This document shows, piece after piece, positions 1-5,573 of a stretch of DNA of 5,573 nt (positions are counted from its first letter, which is position 1; every line of letters begins with the position of its first letter). Below the pieces are notes generated by a model that worked only from the letters and a program-made list of their open reading frames with translations, was not told where the DNA came from and did no database searches. The translations under genes were made by a program, and so were the position numbers. The stretch is taken from NCBI GenBank assembly GCA_012841255.1, contig DUUZ01000035.1, forward strand, positions 1-5,573, written 5' to 3'. This DNA comes from Clostridiaceae bacterium (GTDB lineage Bacteria; Bacillota; Clostridia; Saccharofermentanales; DTU023).

Positions 1-1260
1 CTCTCCCTGGTGGAATTTTCCGCCACAAGCTTTGTCTGGCCTCCCCATTACCTCTTCGTGGCCCTGGGGATCGGGATCGCCATCGCCGGAACCGCCATCA
101 TCTCCCAGCTGATCGGGAGCGGGGACCGGGCCCAGGCGGAATCCTATGCCAGCCATATCTTCTATTTCTGCCTGGGGCTGGGGGTGGTCTTCTCGGTCGC
201 CGGCTCCGTCCTGTCGCCATCCATCGTCCGCTGGATGGGGGGGACCGGGGATCTGGGCCGGCATGCGACCACCTATCTGTCCATCCTCATGGCCGGTTTT
301 ATCTTTGAGATGCTCTACCTGGCCTTTTTCTCCATTTTAGGGGCCCAGGGCAAGACCAAGATCACGACCATAATCTCTGCCAGCGCCGCCGTCCTGAACG
401 CTGTTTTGGACCCCCTCTTCATCTTTGACCGGGTGCCCTTTATCGGGATCCCGGGGCTGGGCCTGGGGATTGCAGGGGCCGCCCTGGCCACCGTCCTTTC
501 CCAGGTCATCCGGGTCCTCCTGGGGGTCTATGCCATTTGTTCCTCCCACAATGAGGTCCGGCTGAAAGTCCGCAAGGTCCGCTTTTCGGGCGTCCAGTTC
601 GGGGAACTGATCCGCAAGGGCTTTCCCACAGCCCTGGGTCAGGCCAGCGCCGCCCTGGGTTTCACCTTGCTGAACTCTGAGATTGTCCTTTACGGGGATG
701 CGACCATGGCGGCCTATGCGGCTGTCAACCGGGTGGCCAGCTTTGACATGCAGCCGACAGCAGGCATCGGGGGGGCACTGACCGCCATTGTGGGCCAGAA
801 TATGGGGGCGGGCCAGAAGGACCGGGTCAAGGCCTTCAACCGGACGGCCTTCCGCTACATCACGGCCATGGCCATAGCCGGGAGCCTCCTGCTCTGGTTC
901 CTCCGCTATCCGGCCCTCTCCCTCTTTATCCGGGAGACGGGGCCCGAAGCCGATCTGGTCTGGCGACTGTCATTGGACTACATGCTCTTCAATGCCCTCA
1001 TGACTCCGGCCATGGGCTATTTTGATGCCTATACGGGTATTTTCAGCGGGGCCGGCTATCCCAAGTATGCGGCCTACATGTCCATCCTCCGCCTTTGGGC
1101 GGTCCGCCTGCCCATGATCTGGGCCTTCCGTTATCTGACCAAGCTGGGGCCGACAGGGGTCTGGATCTCCATGCTGGCCTCCAATATTGTCATCATCATT
1201 TTTGCCCAGATCCTCTACCGCAAGGAAAGGTGGCTGGAAAGCCCCCGGATCCGGGCCTAG
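1..1260 (+). CDS. MATE-family efflux transporter (5' end outside window)
   Basis: This is an inner-membrane exporter of the MATE family; such proteins expel drugs or metabolites in exchange for Na+ or H+. The frame is open from base 1. The first in-window start, a GTG at 10, has no visible ribosome binding site and would cut off the first membrane helix, so the true start is probably about 30-50 codons upstream. Counting from that GTG (416 residues), the protein is almost wholly hydrophobic helices. It has the family's internal two-fold repeat: IISQLIGSGD at 30-39 in the first half and IVGQNMGAGQ at 260-269 in the second. NAVLDPLFIF at 130-139 is a typical MATE motif, and RLWAVRLPMIW (361-371) is typical of the C-terminal half. 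The transported substrate cannot be told from sequence. The gene ends 15 bases before the hydrolase gene and is probably co-transcribed with it. Confidence 0.9.
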   Translation, partial: LSLVEFSATSFVWPPHYLFVALGIGIAIAGTAIISQLIGSGDRAQAESYASHIFYFCLGLGVVFSVAGSVLSPSIVRWMGGTGDLGRHATTYLSILMAGFIFEMLYLAFFSILGAQGKTKITTIISASAAVLNAVLDPLFIFDRVPFIGIPGLGLGIAGAALATVLSQVIRVLLGVYAICSSHNEVRLKVRKVRFSGVQFGELIRKGFPTALGQASAALGFTLLNSEIVLYGDATMAAYAAVNRVASFDMQPTAGIGGALTAIVGQNMGAGQKDRVKAFNRTAFRYITAMAIAGSLLLWFLRYPALSLFIRETGPEADLVWRLSLDYMLFNALMTPAMGYFDAYTGIFSGAGYPKYAAYMSILRLWAVRLPMIWAFRYLTKLGPTGVWISMLASNIVIIIFAQILYRKERWLESPRIRA

Positions 1261-1275
1261 GAAAGGAGCTCCCCC

Positions 1276-2283
1276 ATGATCCTGACGCTTGCCTCCCGGC
1301 CCCTGGCCCTTTCAGTCCTCCTCTATGCCACCATTGGCCTTTCGGCCGCCTTCCTGGCCTATATCTTCCTCCTGGGCCTGCAGCTCTTCCGCTATGCCAC
1401 CCGCCGCCAGGAGAAGGACCGGGAGATCAGCCGGGCCGGCGCTTCCCAGACCATCCTGGACCTGGTGGAGACCATGAAGGGGAAGAACAGGGAACTCTTC
1501 GGGCGCCCCCATGACAGGCTGCAGATGAAAAGAGAGGGGCTGACCCTGGCTGCCGCCTACTTCCCGGCAGAAGAAAATGATACGAAAGGCAAAAAACAAG
1601 GATGTGCCGTCGTGGTCCACGGCTGGCGGGACAGCCACGTGGCCCGCTCGGCCTCGGCCCTGGATTATCTGGCGGGGGGCTATTCCGTCCTCATGCCTGT
1701 CCTTCGCGGACACGGCGAAAGCCAAGGGGCCCGGATCGATCTGGGCTGTCAGCATTACCGGGATCTTTTTGCCTGGATGGATGAGATACGGAAAAGAGAG
1801 GACGCCCCGGATTACTTCATCCTGGACGGCCTGTCCATGGGAGCCTCCACTGTTTTAATGGCTTCCGGGGACCCCGGTCTGCCACCGGATGTCCTGGCAG
1901 TTCTGGCCGACTGCGGCTACTCCTCGCTTTTGGAGGAGGGCCGCTGGATCACCCGGGGCATGGGCAAGCTGACCCGCAAGCCGGCCTTTGCCGTCACCCT
2001 CTTCCTCTTCTGGCTGGTCATGGGCTACCGCCTGCATGATGCCACCCCGCTCGGTCAGGTGGCCCGGGCCTCCTGCCCCATTTTCATCATTCACGGAAAG
2101 GAAGACAATTTTGTCCCCACCGTTATGGGTGAGGAACTCTTTGCGGCTGCCTCATCCCCCATGAAGGAACTCTGGCTGGTTGAGGGCGCAGGACACGCCA
2201 TGTCGGAATGGGAGGCCGGAGCCCTTTACTGGCAGAGGAAGGAAGACTTCCTGCAGAAGGTATGGGACAGCCGGAAGCTGTAA
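1276..2283 (+). CDS. Membrane-anchored alpha/beta hydrolase
   Basis: This is a 335-residue serine hydrolase of the alpha/beta fold, resembling the YqkD/YfhR-like group (BAAT/S9 peptidase-like hydrolases). One N-terminal hydrophobic segment (about 9-38) is followed by a basic cluster (R39, R43, R44, K47). By the positive-inside rule the catalytic domain should face the cytoplasm, with the segment acting as an anchor rather than a cleaved signal peptide. The HGW motif at 115-117 gives the oxyanion region. The nucleophile is Ser187 in GLSMGA, the acid is probably Asp277 in HGKEDNFVP, and the base is His307 in GAGHAMSE, so the triad is complete. A hydrophobic stretch at 238-250 lies in the lid region. 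The start is an ATG with AAAGGAG at 1262-1268, seven bases upstream. Esterase or lipase-like activity is likely, but the substrate is unknown. It sits directly behind the MATE gene, which suggests one transcript and perhaps a shared detoxification or envelope role (inference). Confidence 0.88.
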   Translation: MILTLASRPLALSVLLYATIGLSAAFLAYIFLLGLQLFRYATRRQEKDREISRAGASQTILDLVETMKGKNRELFGRPHDRLQMKREGLTLAAAYFPAEENDTKGKKQGCAVVVHGWRDSHVARSASALDYLAGGYSVLMPVLRGHGESQGARIDLGCQHYRDLFAWMDEIRKREDAPDYFILDGLSMGASTVLMASGDPGLPPDVLAVLADCGYSSLLEEGRWITRGMGKLTRKPAFAVTLFLFWLVMGYRLHDATPLGQVARASCPIFIIHGKEDNFVPTVMGEELFAAASSPMKELWLVEGAGHAMSEWEAGALYWQRKEDFLQKVWDSRKL

Positions 2284-2284
2284 C

Positions 2285-2668
2285 CTATGTTTTTCTTTTG
2301 GGATGGTGGACGTAATAGTGGAGCAGGGTTTCCTGGTCCTCGATCTCCAGGTCCCGTTCGCCGGCCCGGTTCTCCAGATGATGGGTCAGCTCATGTTTCA
2401 GAACCCGGTCCAGCTCCATTTCGAAAGCTTCCGGCGGCAGATGGCCGAAGGCCCGGATCAGGGACCCGTAGTAGATGACGACATAGCGGCCGAAGACCCG
2501 GTCCCTGTGGTATTCCCCCAGGATATAAAGATCGTCCGACAGGCGGTGGGGATGAAGCTTCATCTCCTCCTTCAGAAGAACGCCCCCGTTCAGCTCCGTG
2601 AAGATTTCTTCCGGCAGGCTCTCAACCAGGCGCGTCAGGGCTTGTTCAGTCTCTTCCAGGGTCATCAT
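2285..2668 (-). CDS. Metallopeptidase-family protein (zincin-like, HExxH)
   Basis: This is a small putative zinc metallopeptidase of the Zincin_1-like 'metallopeptidase family protein' group, 127 residues, which is normal for that group. The zinc site is HELTHH at 92-97 near the C-terminus, preceded by a helix (EMELDRVLK). The acidic segment after it, ENRAGERDLEIED (99-111), could supply the third ligand. No signal peptide or membrane segment is visible, so it is presumably cytoplasmic. The frame could open at an ATG at 2701, but the preferred start is the tandem ATG-ATG at 2668/2665: GGAG lies 5 and 8 bases upstream of the two, while the upstream ATG has no ribosome binding site and falls inside the palindrome and probable promoter. 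The gene converges on the hydrolase gene with a single base between stop codons, and diverges from mdcA. The substrate and role of this family are poorly known. Family call good, function open. Confidence 0.82.
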   Translation of the reverse strand: MMTLEETEQALTRLVESLPEEIFTELNGGVLLKEEMKLHPHRLSDDLYILGEYHRDRVFGRYVVIYYGSLIRAFGHLPPEAFEMELDRVLKHELTHHLENRAGERDLEIEDQETLLHYYVHHPKRKT

Positions 2669-2673
2669 GATGG

Positions 2674-2677
2674 CTCC
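2674..2677 (-). promoter_or_regulatory. Ribosome binding site deciding the metallopeptidase start
   Basis: On the minus strand GGAG lies 5 bases before the first and 8 bases before the second of two tandem ATG codons. It supports a start at 2668 or 2665 rather than at the in-frame ATG at 2701, which has no such motif upstream. Confidence 0.6.
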
Positions 2678-2694
2678 AGTATACACCGGATTAC

Positions 2695-2710
2695 ATAACA
2701 TTTATGTTAT
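2695..2710. promoter_or_regulatory. Perfect 16-bp palindrome, candidate operator
   Basis: The sequence reads ATAACAT-TT-ATGTTAT, giving 7-bp arms around a 2-base centre. It lies in the divergent region between the metallopeptidase gene and mdcA. It overlaps the best -10 candidates of both strands, so one dimeric regulator bound here could block or coordinate both promoters. The sequence is seen directly; the operator role is inferred, and AT-rich palindromes of this size can arise by chance. Confidence 0.4.
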
Positions 2711-2713
2711 ACT
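2705..2713 (+). promoter_or_regulatory. Candidate extended -10 promoter for the mdcA operon
   Basis: TGTTATACT fits the extended -10 form TGn-TATAAT with one mismatch in the hexamer. No good -35 hexamer is found 16-18 bases upstream, which an extended -10 can tolerate. Transcription would begin near 2720 and give a leader of about 100 bases before mdcA. A weaker alternative uses TTGACG at 2732-2737 as -35, but it has only a poor -10 at the right spacing. Confidence 0.35.
2706..2711 (-). promoter_or_regulatory. Candidate -10 element for the metallopeptidase gene
   Basis: On the minus strand this reads TATAAC, one base from the TATAAT consensus. Transcription would start near 2699 and give a leader of about 30 bases with the GGAG ribosome binding site. 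No convincing -35 is visible. The element shares bases with the palindrome and with the opposing -10. Confidence 0.3.
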
Positions 2714-2734
2714 TATGCCTGACTTTTGTATTTG

Positions 2735-2795
2735 ACGCTCCATAGCGTGCGTGATAGCTTTGAGCTAGACAAATCAGGCGGTCTGTCCGATCGCC
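2735..2795 (+). other. Cluster of three short inverted repeats in the mdcA leader
   Basis: Three consecutive potential RNA hairpins occur. The first is ACGCT-CCAT-AGCGT at 2735-2748. The second is TAGCT-TTG-AGCTA at 2755-2767. The third, the strongest, is at 2777-2795: GGCGGTC pairs with GATCGCC (seven pairs, one G-U) around a 5-base loop. None is followed by a run of T, so they are not intrinsic terminators. The last ends 14 bases before the ribosome binding site. They could be a structured 5' leader; the set matches no riboswitch class I recognise. Confidence 0.3.
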
Positions 2796-2809
2796 ATGCA
2801 TCCGTTACA

Positions 2810-2815
2810 GGGAGG
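2810..2815 (+). promoter_or_regulatory. Ribosome binding site of mdcA
   Basis: GGGAGG lies five bases before the ATG at 2821. It is a strong site that fixes the mdcA start. Confidence 0.75.
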
Positions 2816-2820
2816 TTCAC

Positions 2821-4452
2821 ATGAATTGGCATAGCAGACGGGATATGAAAAAAGAGCGTCTGAAAGGCGCTTTGCCCTGGACTGACCACAAGCTGGTCAA
2901 GGCCGGGGACTTGACAGCGGTTCTGGAGGCGGTCATGCGCCCCGGCGACCGGGTCATCATCGAGGGGGACAACCAGAAGCAGGCGACTTTCCTGGCCAAG
3001 GCCCTGACCGGCATTGACCCGGCCAAGGTCCACGGCCTCAACATGCTGATCCCTGCGGCCTCCAGGGGAGAGCACCTGGATCTTTTTGAAAAGGGCATCG
3101 CCAGCGAACTTAATTTCGCCTATGCCGGAGCCCAGAGCGTCCGCCTGGCCGAGATGCTGGCTGAAAAGAAGCTGAAGATCGGCTCCATCCACACCTATCT
3201 GGAACTTTATTCCCGCCTCTTCGTGGACTTGACCCCGGACATCTGCCTGGTGGCGGCCGACAAGGCCGACACGGATGGCAATCTTTTCACGGGCTACAGC
3301 ACCGAGGACACTCCCACCCTGGTTGAGGCAGCCGCCTTCCATCAGGGGGTGGTCATTGTCCAGGTCAATGAAGTGGTCGACAAAGGCACCCTGCCCCGGG
3401 TGGACATCCCGGGCGACTGGGTGGATCTCATGGTCGTCGCCGACGAACCCTATCCCATGGAAGCCCTCTTTACCCGGGATCCCAGGAAGATCCGGGACCA
3501 GCATATCCTCATGGGCATGATGACCATCAAGGGCATCTACGCCAAGCACGGCGTCACATCCTTGAACCACGGCATCGGCTACAACGGGGCGGCCATCGAG
3601 CTCCTCCTGCCGACCTACGGCGAGGAGCTGGGGCTCAAGGGCAAGGTCTGCCAGCACTGGGTTTTGAACCCCCACCCCACCATGATCCCGGCCATTGAGA
3701 GAGGCTGGGTCAAGAGCATGTTCGCCTTCGGCGGAGAGAAGGGCATGGAGCGCTACACAGCGGCCCGTTCAGATATCTTCCCCACCGGCCCTGACGGGAC
3801 CCTGCGCTCCAACCGGGCCTTTGCCCAGGCGGCCGGACTTTACGGCATCGATCTCTTCTTAGGAGCCACCTTGCAGATGGATTATCTGGGCAACTCCTCC
3901 ACGGTTACAGGCGGCCGGATCACCGGCTTCGGCGGCGCCCCCAACATGGGCCACAACACCCTGGGCCGCCGGCACACTTCGCAAGCCTGGCTGGACATGA
4001 TGCCCAACCCCGGCAATTCACTCATCCCCGGCAAGAAACTGGTGGTCCAGATGCTGGCCAGCCAGGGCCGCTTCGGCGACAACTTCGTGCCTGAACTGGA
4101 TGCGGTCAAGATCGGCCGGGAGGCCGGTTTTGCAGCCGCCCCCGTCATGATCTACGGGGAGGACGTCACCCATGTGGTCACCGAGCAGGGGATCGCCTAC
4201 CTCTACCAGGCCGAAAGCGAGAAGGAAAGAACCGAGCTCATGGCCGCCGTCGCCCAGGGCACACCCCTGGGGGAACATGCCGGCAAGGCCCGGGTGGAAG
4301 CACTGCGCAAGGCCGGCAAGGTGGTCCTGCCCGAGGACCTGGACATCGATCCCGCAACAGCCACCCAGGACCGACTGGCGGCCCGTTCCCTGGAGGATCT
4401 GGCCGAGTGGTCGGGCGGTCTCTACGATATTCCTGACAGTTTCAAGAAATAA
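2821..4452 (+). CDS. mdcA: Malonate decarboxylase alpha subunit (MdcA-type CoA/ACP transferase)
   Basis: The 543-residue protein has the normal MdcA length and reads like MdcA from end to end. In malonate decarboxylase the alpha subunit swaps acetate for malonate on the prosthetic-group thiol of the acyl carrier protein; the isolated subunit is also known to exchange CoA between acetyl-CoA and malonate. Recognisable blocks are the N-terminal NWHSRRDMKKER, GDRVIIEGDNQKQATFL (42-58), IHTYLELYSRLFVDLTP (123-139), STEDTPTLVEAAAF (160-173), VNEVVDKGTLPRVDIPG (182-198), LNHGIGYNGAAIELLLPTYG (248-267), LNPHPTMIPAIE (282-293), the glycine-rich FGGAPNMGH (370-378), and HVVTEQGIAYLY (451-462), which resembles the C-terminal motif of acetyl-CoA hydrolase/transferases. 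No signal or membrane segment is seen, so it is cytoplasmic. It is first in an apparent operon; the next gene begins 33 bases on and is a carboxyltransferase, not the usual mdcB, C, D or E. Malonate is the best substrate guess, but a related dicarboxylate is possible. Confidence 0.87.
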   Translation: MNWHSRRDMKKERLKGALPWTDHKLVKAGDLTAVLEAVMRPGDRVIIEGDNQKQATFLAKALTGIDPAKVHGLNMLIPAASRGEHLDLFEKGIASELNFAYAGAQSVRLAEMLAEKKLKIGSIHTYLELYSRLFVDLTPDICLVAADKADTDGNLFTGYSTEDTPTLVEAAAFHQGVVIVQVNEVVDKGTLPRVDIPGDWVDLMVVADEPYPMEALFTRDPRKIRDQHILMGMMTIKGIYAKHGVTSLNHGIGYNGAAIELLLPTYGEELGLKGKVCQHWVLNPHPTMIPAIERGWVKSMFAFGGEKGMERYTAARSDIFPTGPDGTLRSNRAFAQAAGLYGIDLFLGATLQMDYLGNSSTVTGGRITGFGGAPNMGHNTLGRRHTSQAWLDMMPNPGNSLIPGKKLVVQMLASQGRFGDNFVPELDAVKIGREAGFAAAPVMIYGEDVTHVVTEQGIAYLYQAESEKERTELMAAVAQGTPLGEHAGKARVEALRKAGKVVLPEDLDIDPATATQDRLAARSLEDLAEWSGGLYDIPDSFKK

Positions 4453-4471
4453 GAAAGATAAAGAAAGACAA

Positions 4472-4477
4472 GGGAGG
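4472..4477 (+). promoter_or_regulatory. Ribosome binding site supporting a TTG start
   Basis: GGGAGG lies eight bases before a TTG at 4486. An in-frame stop at 4459-4461 limits the frame upstream, and the first in-frame ATG (4519) has no ribosome binding site. TTG is therefore the best initiation codon for the carboxyltransferase. Confidence 0.7.
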
Positions 4478-4485
4478 ACAAGCCT

Positions 4486-5573
4486 TTGCTGAATGAGAAA
4501 CAAGAACAGCTTCTTCAAATGAAGGAGACCCTTCGTAAGGGCGGCGGCGACAAGGCGCAGGAGCGCCAGCACGAGCGCGGCAAGATGACGGCCCGGGAGC
4601 GGATTCATAAGCTCCTGGATGACCAGTCTTTTGTCGAGACCGGCCTCTTCGTCAAGCACCGGGCGCGCCAGTTCGGCATGGACGAAAAGGAAGCCGCAGG
4701 CGACGGCGTGGTCACGGGCTACGGCACCATTGACGGCCGCATGGTCTGTGTGGCCGCCCAGGACTTCACCGTTATCGGGGGATCCTTGGGGGAAATGCAT
4801 GCCGACAAGATCGTCAAGACCCAGGAGCTGGCCATGAAGGCCGGCTGCCCCATGATCGCCATCAATGATTCGGGCGGCGCCCGCATCCAGGAAGGCGTGG
4901 ATTCCCTGGCCGGCTACGGCCGCATCTTCTACAACAATACCCGGGCATCCGGTGTCATCCCGCAGATCTCCGTCATCATGGGGCCCTGCGCCGGAGGCGC
5001 CGTCTATTCCCCGGCCCTGACCGATTTCATCTTCATGGTGGACGGGACCAGCGAGATGTTCATCACCGGGCCCCAGGTCATCAAGGCCGTGACGGGTGAG
5101 GAAGTATCGGCCCAGACCCTGGGCGGTGCCATGACCCACAACAGCGTCAGCGGAGTGGCCCATTTCCGGGCTCCCGACGAAGATTCCTGCCTGGAGCAGA
5201 TCCGGACGCTTCTTGGCTACCTGCCGCAGAACAACATGGAAAAGCCGGAGCGCTTTTCGGCGGCGGAGGATCCCAACAGCCTGGTCACCTCCCTCAATAG
5301 CCTGATCCCCGAAGATCCCCGGGTTCCCTACGACATGAAGGAACTGATCCGGGATCTGGCCGACGGCGGCGACTTCTTTGAAGTCCAGCCCTACTTTGCC
5401 CAGAACATGATCACGGGCTTCATCCGCCTGGACGGGGAGAGCGTGGGCGTCATCGCCAACCAGCCCTCGGTCATGGCCGGAGTCCTGGATATCGATGCCT
5501 CCGATAAGGCCTCGCGCTTCATCCGGACCTGCGACGCCTTTAACATCCCGCTTTTGACCCTGGTCGATGTCCC
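4486..5573 (+). CDS. mmdA: Acyl-CoA carboxyltransferase / methylmalonyl-CoA decarboxylase alpha-type subunit (3' end outside window)
   Basis: This belongs to the PccB / 12S transcarboxylase / MmdA family, cytoplasmic enzymes that move a carboxyl group between an acyl-CoA and biotin on a carrier protein. In decarboxylase pumps it passes CO2 from methylmalonyl- or malonyl-CoA to biotin. The 362 complete codons visible are about 70% of the usual 510-520 residues; the frame is open at the right edge. Motifs counted from the TTG start: GKMTARERI (32-40), the usual N-terminal signature; SGGARIQEG (129-137); the acyl-CoA loop GPCAGGAVYSPALTDF (166-181); TGPQV (194-198); and LGGAMTHNSVSGVAHF (212-227), variants of which occur throughout the family. 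The second, biotin-side crotonase fold begins near 280, with NQPSVMAGVLDIDASDKASRFI (325-346). The residue known to influence acyl specificity in PccB lies beyond the edge. The family call is firm. The choice between decarboxylase (MmdA) and carboxylase (PccB) rests on context and is uncertain. Confidence 0.9.
   Translation, partial: MLNEKQEQLLQMKETLRKGGGDKAQERQHERGKMTARERIHKLLDDQSFVETGLFVKHRARQFGMDEKEAAGDGVVTGYGTIDGRMVCVAAQDFTVIGGSLGEMHADKIVKTQELAMKAGCPMIAINDSGGARIQEGVDSLAGYGRIFYNNTRASGVIPQISVIMGPCAGGAVYSPALTDFIFMVDGTSEMFITGPQVIKAVTGEEVSAQTLGGAMTHNSVSGVAHFRAPDEDSCLEQIRTLLGYLPQNNMEKPERFSAAEDPNSLVTSLNSLIPEDPRVPYDMKELIRDLADGGDFFEVQPYFAQNMITGFIRLDGESVGVIANQPSVMAGVLDIDASDKASRFIRTCDAFNIPLLTLVDV

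Noticed and set aside
10..12. GTG as the true start of the MATE gene
   Set aside because: No ribosome binding site is visible, the frame stays open to the window edge, and starting here would remove most of the first membrane helix.
2267..2299. Possible intrinsic terminator after the hydrolase gene
   Set aside because: The stem is only 5 bp (ACAGC/GCTGT), the T-run is interrupted, and it starts eight bases after the stem, too far for a typical intrinsic terminator.
2180..2698. Open frame of 172 codons on the plus strand across the metallopeptidase gene
   Set aside because: It overlaps the end of the hydrolase and runs antisense to the HExxH gene, whose motif and ribosome binding site support the minus strand instead.
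2796..2834. Short upstream reading frame of 12 codons overlapping the mdcA start
   Set aside because: It begins at ATG 2796 and ends at TAG 2832-2834, but has no ribosome binding site; the GGGAGG inside it serves mdcA.
2713..3675. Open frame of 320 codons on the minus strand opposite mdcA
   Set aside because: It is antisense to a strongly recognised gene, has no family resemblance and no visible ribosome binding site; it is a compositional shadow.
4018..5163. Long open frame of 381 codons on the minus strand
   Set aside because: It lies antisense to the clear mdcA and carboxyltransferase genes, has a low-complexity composition rich in Gly, His, Asp and Leu, and shows no recognisable domain. 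It is a by-product of G/C-rich third codon positions.
1..5573. CRISPR arrays, tRNA or rRNA genes, insertion sequences, attachment sites
   Set aside because: No tandem repeat-spacer pattern, cloverleaf-like segment, transposase motif or terminal inverted repeats were seen; the window is almost fully covered by ordinary coding sequence.

Overview
The window looks like part of a chromosome from a GC-rich anaerobic bacterium, most likely a member of the Bacillota or a similar fermentative lineage. The reasons are strong purine-rich ribosome binding sites (GGGAGG, AAAGGAG), one apparent TTG start, third codon positions rich in G and C, and a malonate-type CoA/ACP transferase next to a biotin-dependent carboxyltransferase/decarboxylase subunit. 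The lineage is inferred from style and gene content; no rRNA or other marker is present.

Layout. Positions 1-2283 (+) hold a two-gene unit. It starts with a MATE-family multidrug/solute exporter whose 5' end lies before the window. Fifteen bases after it comes a membrane-anchored alpha/beta hydrolase with a complete Ser-Asp-His triad. A small HExxH metallopeptidase lies on the minus strand (2285-2668), with one base separating its stop codon from that of the hydrolase. Its start faces a divergent intergenic region (2669-2820). That region contains a perfect 16-bp palindrome overlapping plausible -10 elements on both strands, followed by three short inverted repeats in the presumed leader of the next gene. 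From 2821 to the window end (+) lies an apparent operon: a full-length malonate decarboxylase alpha subunit (MdcA-type transferase) followed after 33 bases by an acyl-CoA carboxyltransferase of the MmdA/PccB type. The latter starts at a TTG and runs off the right edge.

How the genes may work together. In classical malonate decarboxylase, MdcA passes malonate onto a dedicated acyl carrier protein, and MdcD/E decarboxylate it there. Here the gene after mdcA is not the carrier protein or MdcD/E but a CoA-ester carboxyltransferase. The most interesting reading is a hybrid route: the MdcA-type enzyme makes malonyl-CoA by exchange with acetyl-CoA, and a biotin-dependent, possibly sodium-pumping decarboxylase of the MmdABCD type removes CO2, regenerating acetyl-CoA. 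This is inference, and the genes just beyond the right edge decide it. The MATE/hydrolase pair and the metallopeptidase show no visible functional link to that operon.
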